A stretch of DNA of 64,000 nucleotides from an uncultured Lachnospiraceae bacterium (GTDB lineage Bacteria; Bacillota; Clostridia; Lachnospirales; Lachnospiraceae): NCBI GenBank assembly GCA_947627365.1, contig CANQVT010000007.1:1-64000 (forward strand). Direction: 5' to 3'. The notes beneath the pieces were generated by a model. That model saw only the letters and a list, made by a program, of their open reading frames with translations, ran no database searches and was not told where the DNA came from. Shown one piece after another: positions 49,691 through 58,073 of this stretch (its first letter is position 1; every line of letters starts with the position of its first letter). Position numbers and translations under genes: made by a program.

Positions 49691-49912
49691 ATGAGAATAG
49701 AACATATCGCACTGTATGTAAAAGATCTGGAAGCTGTCGGAGACTTCTTTGTCACCTATCTCGGAGTCCATTCCAATGATGGCTATCACAACATATCTAC
49801 AGGCTTCCGGTCTTTTTTCATCAGCTTCGATGATGGAGCAAGACTGGAAATAATGACAAGGCCGGAAATGGCAGATGCAGAGAAAGCATTGAAGGCATTG
49901 AATTTGACATAT
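49691..49912 (+). pseudogene. 5' remnant of a VOC/glyoxalase-family gene
   Basis: MRIEHIALYVKDLEAVGDFFVTYLGVHSNDGYHNISTGFRSFFISFDDGARLEIMTRPEMADAEK then loss of family similarity. Confidence 0.7.
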
Positions 49913-49914
49913 AA

Positions 49915-50271
49915 AAGAGCAACGCTTATTATAAAAAAGCGCTTCGCGATGGCACCCATATCGCGTATTTGATCTTTGAGGGAGAGCGTTTTGCAGGTTC
50001 TGGCGGCGTCAGCTTTTTCCAAATAATGCCAACTTATCATAATCCAAGCGGAAAGAAAGCATATATTATGAACATGTACACACGCCCCGATTACAGAAGA
50101 AGAGGAGTTGCATACAAAACATTAGATTTACTAGTTAAAGATGCGAAAAGCATGGGGATAACGGATATTTTCCTGGAAGCAACTGATATGGGGCGCCCTT
50201 TGTATGAAAAATATGGTTTTTTTAAGATGAATCATGAAATGGAGTTGCCGGTAAACAAAACTTGTTGGTGA
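49915..50271 (+). pseudogene. 3' remnant of a GNAT acetyltransferase gene
   Basis: Frame 1 reads NAYYKKALRDGTHIAYLIFEGERFAGSGGVSFFQIMPTYHNPSGKKAYIMNMYTRPDYRRRGVAYKTLDLLV but has an in-frame stop at 49912 and no start. Confidence 0.7.
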
Positions 50272-50332
50272 ATGGGAAAATGTGAACTAATATCACGAGT
50301 TATCAATTAAAAAATGCGAAAGGAATCCAAAA

Positions 50333-50638
50333 ATGAAAACAGTTCTTACTCTTAGAGATATAAAGAAAAGAGTTTCTGACCTTGGCTCTCAGTATGAGGC
50401 AGAGCGAATTTTCCTTTTTGGCTCTTATGCAAGAGGGGAAGCTACTGTTGACAGTGATATAGATTTGCGTATCGATCGCGGGCGTATCAAAGGCTGGGCG
50501 ATTGGCGGATTGTTGATGGATTTGGAAGCATCCCTGAATAAGAAAGTTGATCTGCTCACTACAGGCAGCCTGGACAATACTTTTCTGGATGCTATTAAAA
50601 ATGAGGAGGTTTTGCTATATGAACGTAAATCGGGATAA
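50333..50638 (+). CDS. MNT-type nucleotidyltransferase (MntA-like antitoxin)
   Basis: FLFGSYARGEATVDSDIDLRI (GSxxRGx9DxD). Confidence 0.85.
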   Translation: MKTVLTLRDIKKRVSDLGSQYEAERIFLFGSYARGEATVDSDIDLRIDRGRIKGWAIGGLLMDLEASLNKKVDLLTTGSLDNTFLDAIKNEEVLLYERKSG

Positions 50639-50812
50639 AAACATTTATTTCGTACTACGTACACAGCAATACCCTGGAAACAAATTCGTGGTTTTCGCAA
50701 TATAATTGCTCATGCCTATGGTACGGTTGAGCCGCAAATTGTATGGGAAATTATCACAACGGAATTGTTGGAGTTAAAAGACTACTGCCGGAAATATATG
50801 GCGGAAGAATGA
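50619..50812 (+). pseudogene. Degenerate HEPN (DUF86) toxin gene
   Basis: Starts MNVNRDKNI overlapping the MNT 3' end, then a different frame reads TTYTAIPWKQIRGFRNIIAHAYGTVEPQIVWEIITTELLELKDYCRKYMAEE* (RNxxxHxY motif). Confidence 0.75.
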
Positions 50813-50841
50813 TCATACACAATTGGAGATGAGGAATCAAT

Positions 50842-52140
50842 ATGACACGAATCGATGAGCTGATCGTCTATCGCGAGCCGGAGAGCGGCGAGCTGCTTCG
50901 CGAGATGGCGTGGATTATGGAGAACTTCGAAAAGGGCGAGCTGCGCGAACAGGTGCGCGCGCGTTTTTTCTCGTGTATGCACAGACTGGTCGAGCTGGCG
51001 GGAACGTATGGCTTTGAGCGGAATCTCTGGCAGGACTACCTGACCTTTCTGCTGGTGAACAATGAGAACGTATTCAGCACCGCCTGTGAGATCAAGGGGA
51101 TCACGGAGGGGAGCCTGCTGGAGCTGGCGCGACACGACTTTACGATTTTCCGGGAACTGTTTGCCTATGATTTTTCTGAGCTGGAGCGGACGCTGCAGGC
51201 CGGATTCTTTGAGGAGATATTGAGTTATCGGAGGGCGGGCGTGGCGAGCCGCGTGTTCAACCGCCGCATCCGGGACCGCATCAGCGAGCTGTCCCTGCAG
51301 CTGGCAGGCGCGCGGGACGTCGAGGTGTTCACGCAGTACATGATCCGTTTTTACCGGGAGTTCGGCGTCGGCAAGCTCGGACTGCACAAGGCGTTCCGCG
51401 TCGTGCACGACGAGTCGGGCGTACAGATCTGCCCGATCACGAACATTGCGCATGTGAATTTGGATGATCTGGTCGGATACGAGATCCCGAAGCAGAAGCT
51501 CATCGACAACACGGAGGCGTTCGTGCAGGGCAGGAGGGCGAACAACTGTCTGCTGTTCGGCGACGCCGGGACGGGGAAATCCTCGAGCATCAAGGCGATC
51601 CTGAACCGCTATTACGATCAGGGGCTGCGCATCATCGAGATCTACAAGCATCAGTTCCAGGATCTGAACGATGTGATCGCGCAGATTAAGAACCGCAATT
51701 ATAAATTTATCATCTACATGGACGACCTCTCGTTCGAGGAGTTTGAGATCGAGTACAAATATCTGAAGGCCGTGATCGAAGGCGGACTGGAGCGAAAGCC
51801 GGAGAACGTCCTGATCTACGCGACGTCCAACCGCCGCAACCTGATCCGCGAACGCTTCAGCGACAACTGGGAGGAGCAGGACGGAGACATTCACCGCAAC
51901 GATACGCTGCAGGAGAAGATGTCGCTCGTCTCGCGCTTCGGCGTCACGATCTATTTCGGCGCGCCGAACAAGAAGGAGTTCCAGAATATCGTGCGGACGC
52001 TGGCGACGCGTTATGGCGTGACGATGCCGGAGGAGGAGCTGCTTCTGGAGGCGAACAAGTGGGAGCTGAGCCACGGCGGGCTTTCGGGCCGTACGGCGCA
52101 GCAGTTCATCGACTATCTGCTCGGGCAGGCAAAAGAATAA
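50842..52140 (+). CDS. DUF815-family AAA ATPase
   Basis: NCLLFGDAGTGKSSSIKAIL, IIYMDDLSFEEFEIEYKYLKAVIEGGLE, ATSNRRNLIRERFSD. Confidence 0.87.
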   Translation: MTRIDELIVYREPESGELLREMAWIMENFEKGELREQVRARFFSCMHRLVELAGTYGFERNLWQDYLTFLLVNNENVFSTACEIKGITEGSLLELARHDFTIFRELFAYDFSELERTLQAGFFEEILSYRRAGVASRVFNRRIRDRISELSLQLAGARDVEVFTQYMIRFYREFGVGKLGLHKAFRVVHDESGVQICPITNIAHVNLDDLVGYEIPKQKLIDNTEAFVQGRRANNCLLFGDAGTGKSSSIKAILNRYYDQGLRIIEIYKHQFQDLNDVIAQIKNRNYKFIIYMDDLSFEEFEIEYKYLKAVIEGGLERKPENVLIYATSNRRNLIRERFSDNWEEQDGDIHRNDTLQEKMSLVSRFGVTIYFGAPNKKEFQNIVRTLATRYGVTMPEEELLLEANKWELSHGGLSGRTAQQFIDYLLGQAKE

Positions 52141-52277
52141 TTGATACAGTAAGCGAAGAGTTTTATTTGACCTTTATTTGACTTGTTTGCCCGGCAGGTG
52201 AAATAAGTGGAAATATAGACAGGATCAACAGTCTTTTATAGCAGATTCGGGTTTTGAGCGAAAGGAAAGGAAAAGGC

Positions 52278-53822
52278 ATGAGCGTCAGAATGTTTGCGGC
52301 GATTGCGATCGGGTCGACCGTGACGGAAATGAAAATCTTTGAATTTGGCGGCCGGAAGCCGATGAAGGAGGTCGAGTGCGTCAGCGCCAGGCTGAACATC
52401 GGACTGGATGCGTACAGTATGGGGCATATCAGCAGCGCGAAGATCGAGGATCTCTGCGAGGTGCTGAACGATTTCCGGCGGACGATGCAGAGCTATAAGG
52501 TGACGGATTACAAGGCCTGCGCGACCAGCGCGTTCCGCGAGTCGAGAAATATGCTGATCATGCGGGATTACATTGAGAAGCAGACCGGGCTTAAGATCGA
52601 CGTGCTGAGCAATTCCGAGCAGCGCTTTGTCGACTATAAATCGATCGCGTCGGTCACGGCGGAGTTTGAGCAGATCATCCAGAATCCGGCGGCGATCGTC
52701 GACATCGGCGGAGACAGCCTGCAGATCTCGCTGTTTGACAAGGACAAGCTAATCACGACGCAGAACGTCCGCGTGGGAAGCGTGACGACCAGGGAGCGCC
52801 TGGCTCCACTCACGAAGAACCGCGCGCATTTCGAGAGGATGGTGGTCGAAATTCTCGGACATGAGCTGGCAGGTTTTGGAAAGCTTTATCAGAAGGACCG
52901 CCAGATCAGAAATTTGATCGTCATCGGCGGTGGGCTCGCCGAATTGACGCGCCAGTACAAGCAGCAGAACCGGAAGATCACCTCTGTGGCGCAGGAGCAG
53001 TTCCAGACGGTCTACGATCGGATCATCGCGATGAACCCGGAGGAGATTGCGGAGCGCTTTGAGATTTCCTCGGAGCAGGCGGCTGGGATTGTTCCGTCCG
53101 CAATCTTCTGCAAGTGCATGTTGAGCGACTTTGGTGCGGAGACGCTCTGGGTGCCGGACTACAGCCTCTGCGACGGTCTTGCCTATGACTACGCGCTTAA
53201 AAATCAGTTTATCAAAAGCACGCACAGCTTCGAGGAGGATATCCTCGCGTCGGCGCGCAGCATCTCGAAGCGATACAAGTGCAGTCAGGCGCACATCCGC
53301 AATCTTGAGGAATTGGCTTTGCAGGTGTTCGACCGTATGAAGAAGATCCACGGGATGGGCAAGCGGGAGCGGTTGCTTTTGCAGATCTCCGTGATCCTGC
53401 ACAACTGCGGCAAGTTCATCAGTCTGGAGGATGTCTCGGAGTGCGCCTACAACATCATCATGGCGACGGAGATCATTGGGCTGTCTGACGTGGAGCGCGA
53501 GATGATCGCCTACACGGTGAAGTTCAACACGAGCCGTTTCATCTATTACGATGAGCTCTCGGTACGGACAGGTATCAGCCGGAACGAATACATGTCGGTG
53601 GCGAAGCTCACCGCGATCCTGCGCATGGTGAACGCGCTCGACCGCACGCACCGGCAGAAGTGCAAGAACGCCGTGGTGACGCTAAAAGAACATGAACTTA
53701 AGATTACGGTCGCGAGCCAGGAGGATCTGTCGCTCGAGATCGGGACCTTCAATGAGAAGGCAGAGTTCTTTGAGGAAGTGTTCAATGTGCATCCGGTGTT
53801 TAAGCAGAGGAAGCAGCTTTAA
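52278..53822 (+). CDS. ppx: Ppx/GppA-type exopolyphosphatase with C-terminal HD domain
   Basis: FAAIAIGSTVTEMKIFE, YKACATSAFRESRN, VDIGGDSLQIS. Confidence 0.85.
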   Translation: MSVRMFAAIAIGSTVTEMKIFEFGGRKPMKEVECVSARLNIGLDAYSMGHISSAKIEDLCEVLNDFRRTMQSYKVTDYKACATSAFRESRNMLIMRDYIEKQTGLKIDVLSNSEQRFVDYKSIASVTAEFEQIIQNPAAIVDIGGDSLQISLFDKDKLITTQNVRVGSVTTRERLAPLTKNRAHFERMVVEILGHELAGFGKLYQKDRQIRNLIVIGGGLAELTRQYKQQNRKITSVAQEQFQTVYDRIIAMNPEEIAERFEISSEQAAGIVPSAIFCKCMLSDFGAETLWVPDYSLCDGLAYDYALKNQFIKSTHSFEEDILASARSISKRYKCSQAHIRNLEELALQVFDRMKKIHGMGKRERLLLQISVILHNCGKFISLEDVSECAYNIIMATEIIGLSDVEREMIAYTVKFNTSRFIYYDELSVRTGISRNEYMSVAKLTAILRMVNALDRTHRQKCKNAVVTLKEHELKITVASQEDLSLEIGTFNEKAEFFEEVFNVHPVFKQRKQL

Positions 53823-53829
53823 AGCGGTA

Positions 53830-54330
53830 TTCGTGTTTAGTTCACTTAAAGTGTAATCCGGACGCGTGCTCTGTCTGCGGATGTTCCGCCGCAAACACGT
53901 TGTTCTCCTAGATTCGCTCCGCCGCCTATGGACAGCTGTCTACGCAAACTCGCTTTGCTCAGACATGCTCCGACAGCTGTCGCTATGCTCGCGAATCCTG
54001 CGTCGAACTGCCTATCGTTTGCGCACGGAACACCGACAGCACATCGCACGCTGTTTCCTCACACAATCTACATTACATAATAAGCAAAGCACTGCAAAAC
54101 TGTAGATTAATTCTGAGAAAACAACAGCTTCATGTTTTGCAATATACCAACGCACAGCCCGGCAAAAGGGACTTGCTGTGTCAGGGAAGATCATTGAGGG
54201 CCGCCGGTGCTTAGTGAGCGTAAGCGGGCTTATGCACCGCTGCGTGCCCGATTAAGCGCGAGCGGGTCTGCCCTGACATTGCAAGCCCTTGCAGGGCGTC
54301 CGGGTATCCAATATGTGAATTAAACACGAA
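53830..54330. repeat. Non-coding element bounded by 16-bp imperfect inverted repeats (MITE-like candidate)
   Basis: ttcgtgtttagttcac (53830-53845) vs gtgaattaaacacgaa (54315-54330), 15/16 complementary; nested inverted repeats inside. Confidence 0.5.
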
Positions 54331-54394
54331 GAAAGAAGTTTATAGCAGATAATAAGGTGTTCAAACAGCGAAAGCAGATATAGGAGGAAGAAAC

Positions 54395-56647
54395 ATGGCG
54401 ACGATTGATTTTGAGAAGCCGGAGTATTATATCAACAGAGAGTGCAGCTGGCTCGGATTCAACAGCAGGGTGCTCTCGGAGGCGAGAGACAAGAGCCTCC
54501 CGCTGCTGGAGCGCCTGAAATTTCTGAGTATCACTTCCTCTAATCTGGACGAGTTCTTTATGATCCGCGTCGCGTCCCTGAAGGACATGGTGCACGCGAA
54601 GTACACGAAGAAGGATATCGCGGGGATGACGCCGCAGGAACAGCTCGCGGCGATCGCAGTGCAAGCGCATGAGCTGGTGGCGCAGCAGTACAGCACGTAC
54701 AACCGCTCCCTGCTCCCGCTGATGAAGCAGTGCGGGTTGGAGCTTGTGACAGAGCATGAGAAGTTGACGAAGCAGCAAAAGGCGTTCGTAGACCAGTATT
54801 TCGAGGAAAATGTCTACCCGGTGCTGACGCCGATGGCGATGGACTCGGCGCGGCCGTTCCCACTGATCCGCAACAAAACGCTGAATATTGGAGCCCTGAT
54901 CTCGAAGAAGGATGAGAAGGACGCGAAGGATGCGAAGAACGCGAAAGATACAAAGGATGTAAAAGACGCCAAGGACGCGAAAGATGCAAAAGACGTGAAA
55001 GAGGCGAAGGGCGCAAAGGATACAAAGGACGCGAAGGAGAAGACAAAATATGAGTTCGCGACGGTGCAGGTGCCCTCGGTGCTGCCGAGGATCGTGCGGC
55101 TCCCGGAGGGATCGGACGGAAAGCGCAGCGTGATCCTGCTCGAGGAGATCATCGAGCGGAACATCGACAAGCTGTTTCTGAATTACAACGTGGTCTGCGC
55201 GCACCCATACCGGATCATGCGCAACGCCGATCTGGCCTACGACGAGGACGAGGCCGCCGACTTGCTCAAGGAGATTGAGAAGAAGCTGAAAAAGCGCCAG
55301 TGGGGCGAGGTCATCCGTCTGGAGATCGAGGAGAAGATGGATCCAAAGCTACTGAAGATCCTGAAGACGGAGCTGAATGTGAAGGAAGAGGACATCTACA
55401 AGATCAGCGGCCCGCTGGACCTGACCTTCCTGATGAAGCTCTATGGCACGGAAGGGATGGATGAGTACCGTTACGAGCCGTACAAGCCGCAGAGCGTGCC
55501 GGGCATGAACGACGAGGAGGATATCTTCACGCAGATCCGCAAGGGGGATATATTGCTACATCATCCGTACATGACCTTTGTGCCGGTCGTGCATTTTGTA
55601 CAGCAGGCGGCGAAGGATCCGGATGTGCTCGCGATCAAGCAGACGCTGTACCGCGTCAGCGGACATTCGCCGATCGTGGCGGCGCTCGCACAGGCGGCCG
55701 AGAACGGCAAGCAGGTGACGGTGCTCGTCGAGCTGAAGGCGCGCTTCGACGAGGAGAATAACATCCTCTGGGCGAAGATGCTGGAGCAGGCGGGCTGCCA
55801 CGTAATTTACGGACTGCTCGGCTTAAAAACGCACAGCAAGATCACGCTGGTGGTGCGCCGGGAGGAGGACGGCATCCGGCGCTACGTGCATCTCGGCACC
55901 GGCAATTACAACGATTCCACGGCGAAGCTCTACACGGACTGCGGAATTCTGACCTGCGCGGAACCGATCGGCGAGGATGCGACAGCCGTATTCAACATGC
56001 TCTCCGGGTATTCGGAGCCGAAGCACTGGAACCGTCTGGTGCTCGCGCCGCTGTGGATGCGGGACGCGTTCATGCGTCTGATTCAGAGGGAGACGCGCCA
56101 TGCGAAGGCGGGGGAGCCGGCCCAGATCGTTGCGAAGATGAATTCGCTCTGCGATAAAGGAATCATCGCGGCGCTCTACGAGGCGTCCGCGGCGGGTGTG
56201 GAGATCGACCTGATCATCCGTGGGATCTGCTGTCTGCGGACGGGGATTCCGAAGGTCAGCGAACATATCCGGGTGCGCTCGATCGTAGGGAATTTTCTGG
56301 AGCACGCGCGCATTTTCTACTTCCGCAACGGCGGGGACGAGGAATTCTACATGGCGAGCGCCGACTGGATGCCGCGCAACCTTGACAAGCGCGTGGAGAT
56401 CCTGTTCCCGGTGGAGTCGCCGGAGATTCGCGAGAAGGTGCGGCACATTTTGCAGATTCAGCTTGAGGACAACGTGAAAGCGCATGTGATGCAGCCGGAC
56501 GGCAGTTATGAGAAGATCGACAAGCGCGGCAAGACGCTTTTGTGCGCGCAGGATTACTTCTGCGAGGAGGCGGTGAAGCTCGCGCAGACGGCGCCTGAAG
56601 AGACGAGAAGTCGGGTGTTCATCCCCGCGGAGCCGGCGGAAGATTGA
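54395..56647 (+). CDS. ppk1: Polyphosphate kinase 1 with a KDA-repeat insertion
   Basis: YINRECSWLGFNSRVLSEARD, FASVQ-like EFATVQVPSVLPRIVRLP, HHPYMTF, KQTLYRVSGHSPIVAAL, GLKTHSKITLVVRRE. Confidence 0.93.
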   Translation: MATIDFEKPEYYINRECSWLGFNSRVLSEARDKSLPLLERLKFLSITSSNLDEFFMIRVASLKDMVHAKYTKKDIAGMTPQEQLAAIAVQAHELVAQQYSTYNRSLLPLMKQCGLELVTEHEKLTKQQKAFVDQYFEENVYPVLTPMAMDSARPFPLIRNKTLNIGALISKKDEKDAKDAKNAKDTKDVKDAKDAKDAKDVKEAKGAKDTKDAKEKTKYEFATVQVPSVLPRIVRLPEGSDGKRSVILLEEIIERNIDKLFLNYNVVCAHPYRIMRNADLAYDEDEAADLLKEIEKKLKKRQWGEVIRLEIEEKMDPKLLKILKTELNVKEEDIYKISGPLDLTFLMKLYGTEGMDEYRYEPYKPQSVPGMNDEEDIFTQIRKGDILLHHPYMTFVPVVHFVQQAAKDPDVLAIKQTLYRVSGHSPIVAALAQAAENGKQVTVLVELKARFDEENNILWAKMLEQAGCHVIYGLLGLKTHSKITLVVRREEDGIRRYVHLGTGNYNDSTAKLYTDCGILTCAEPIGEDATAVFNMLSGYSEPKHWNRLVLAPLWMRDAFMRLIQRETRHAKAGEPAQIVAKMNSLCDKGIIAALYEASAAGVEIDLIIRGICCLRTGIPKVSEHIRVRSIVGNFLEHARIFYFRNGGDEEFYMASADWMPRNLDKRVEILFPVESPEIREKVRHILQIQLEDNVKAHVMQPDGSYEKIDKRGKTLLCAQDYFCEEAVKLAQTAPEETRSRVFIPAEPAED
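54904..55047 (+). repeat. Tandem codon-level repeat encoding KDAKDxKD inside ppk1
   Basis: EKDAKDAKNAKDTKDVKDAKDAKDAKDVKEAKGAKDTKDAKEK. Confidence 0.9.
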
Positions 56648-56658
56648 GGAGGAAAGAA

Positions 56659-57723
56659 ATGTACCGGGAACATACAAAAGTGGTAAAGATCGGCGACCGC
56701 GTGATCGGGGGCGGCAACCCGATCCTGATCCAGTCGATGACAAACACAAGAACCGAGGATGTGGCGGCCACGGCCGCGCAGATTGCGAGACTCGAGGCAG
56801 CGGGTTGCGATATTATTCGCTGTGCTGTGCCGACGATGGAGGCTGCACAGGCGCTTGGCGAGATTAAAAAGAGAATTCATATCCCGCTGGTGGCTGACAT
56901 CCATTTTGACTACAGGCTTGCGATCGCAGCGATCGAGGCGGGGGCGGATAAGATCCGCATCAACCCGGGTAATATCGGCAGCACGGACCGTGTGCGCGCG
57001 GTGGTCGACGCGGCGAGAGAGCGGGACATCCCGATCCGGGTCGGCGTCAACAGCGGTTCGCTTGAGAAGGAGATCGTCGAGCGCGACCACGGAGTGACCG
57101 CGGAGGGGATCGTCGAGAGCGCTCTGCGCCAGACGGCCGTGATCGAGGATATGGGTTATGACAAGCTTGTCATCAGCATCAAGTCCTCGGACGTCCTGAT
57201 GTGCGCGAAGGCGCACGAGCTTTTGGCGAAGAAGACGGTTCACCCGCTGCACGTCGGCATCACGGAAGCAGGGACGCTGCTGTCCGGGAATATCAAGTCG
57301 GCAATCGGCCTGGGACTGATCCTCTCGCAGGGGATCGGGGACACGATCCGTGTCTCGCTGACCGGAGACCCGCGCGAGGAAGTAAAGTCCGCGAAGCTGA
57401 TCCTGCGCACGCTTGGACTGCGAAAGGGCGGGATCGAGGTGGTTTCCTGTCCGACCTGCGGGCGCACGCGCATCGATCTGATCGGATTGGCGAACCAGGT
57501 GGAGGAGATGGTCGAGGACATCCCGCTTGATCTTAAGGTGGCTGTGATGGGCTGTGTCGTGAATGGCCCGGGCGAAGCGAAGGAGGCAGACATCGGCATC
57601 GCCGGAGGCATCGGAGAGGGACTTCTGATCAAGAAGGGAGAGGTTGTCCGCAAGGCGCCGGAGAGCGAACTTTTGAGTACGCTGCGGGAAGAACTGCTTC
57701 ACTGGGATGCGAAAGAGAACTGA
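56659..57723 (+). CDS. ispG: 4-hydroxy-3-methylbut-2-en-1-yl diphosphate synthase
   Basis: VIGGGNPILIQSMTNTRTEDV; SCPTCGRTRIDLI; GCVVNGPGEA. Confidence 0.95.
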   Translation: MYREHTKVVKIGDRVIGGGNPILIQSMTNTRTEDVAATAAQIARLEAAGCDIIRCAVPTMEAAQALGEIKKRIHIPLVADIHFDYRLAIAAIEAGADKIRINPGNIGSTDRVRAVVDAARERDIPIRVGVNSGSLEKEIVERDHGVTAEGIVESALRQTAVIEDMGYDKLVISIKSSDVLMCAKAHELLAKKTVHPLHVGITEAGTLLSGNIKSAIGLGLILSQGIGDTIRVSLTGDPREEVKSAKLILRTLGLRKGGIEVVSCPTCGRTRIDLIGLANQVEEMVEDIPLDLKVAVMGCVVNGPGEAKEADIGIAGGIGEGLLIKKGEVVRKAPESELLSTLREELLHWDAKEN

Positions 57724-57823
57724 AACCGAATTGTTTATTGCTTTTATATTTCACACAATTGTTTGCACAAAAGCATTTTTAAAGAAAAAGAAAGAGAAAT
57801 TTGTGCAAAATATTCGAAAACAG

Positions 57824-57852
57824 TTGACTTGTCGGGATAATTATTGTATTAT
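57824..57852 (+). promoter_or_regulatory. Promoter of a free-standing transcript
   Basis: TTGACT-N17-TATTAT. Confidence 0.75.
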
Positions 57853-57859
57853 TCATATG

Positions 57860-58066
57860 ATTTTTATGAACACAGTATGGGAACGAGACGGCACAAAGCG
57901 ATTTATGCCGACCACATTGGCATAAGTATCCCGGCAGGACGGGAGAAGAGGCAGCATGGGGCCGGGACTTATGCCTTGTGTTCATATAAAAAGAGAGTGC
58001 TTGGGAAACAAAGCGAAGATACCATACGGTACGTTTGCAGTGAATTCCGGGCACTCTCTTTTTTGC
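57860..58066 (+). ncRNA. Candidate structured non-coding RNA, family unassigned
   Basis: Own promoter, two coaxial helices (57865-57875/57976-57986 and 57919-57935/57961-57975), 3' rod-shaped terminator hairpin ending in TTTTTT; no convincing ORF. Confidence 0.6.
57992..58064. terminator. Long rod-like terminator hairpin (12-bp stem, inner hairpin)
   Basis: gagagtgcttgg ... ccgggcactctctttttt, inner gcgaagatacc-atac-ggtacgtttgc; may also terminate the convergent minus gene (aaaaagagag). Confidence 0.7.
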
Positions 58067-58073
58067 ATCGTAT

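Noticed and set aside
53846-54049. 67-aa minus ORF in the ppx-ppk1 spacer
   Set aside because: Lies within an inverted-repeat element; composition looks like chance translation of structured DNA.
57860-57990. Assignment of the RNA to GEMM c-di-GMP riboswitch or SRP RNA
   Set aside because: Short look-alikes (gcacaaagc; caggacgggag...gcagc) do not extend to the full consensus by eye; family left open.
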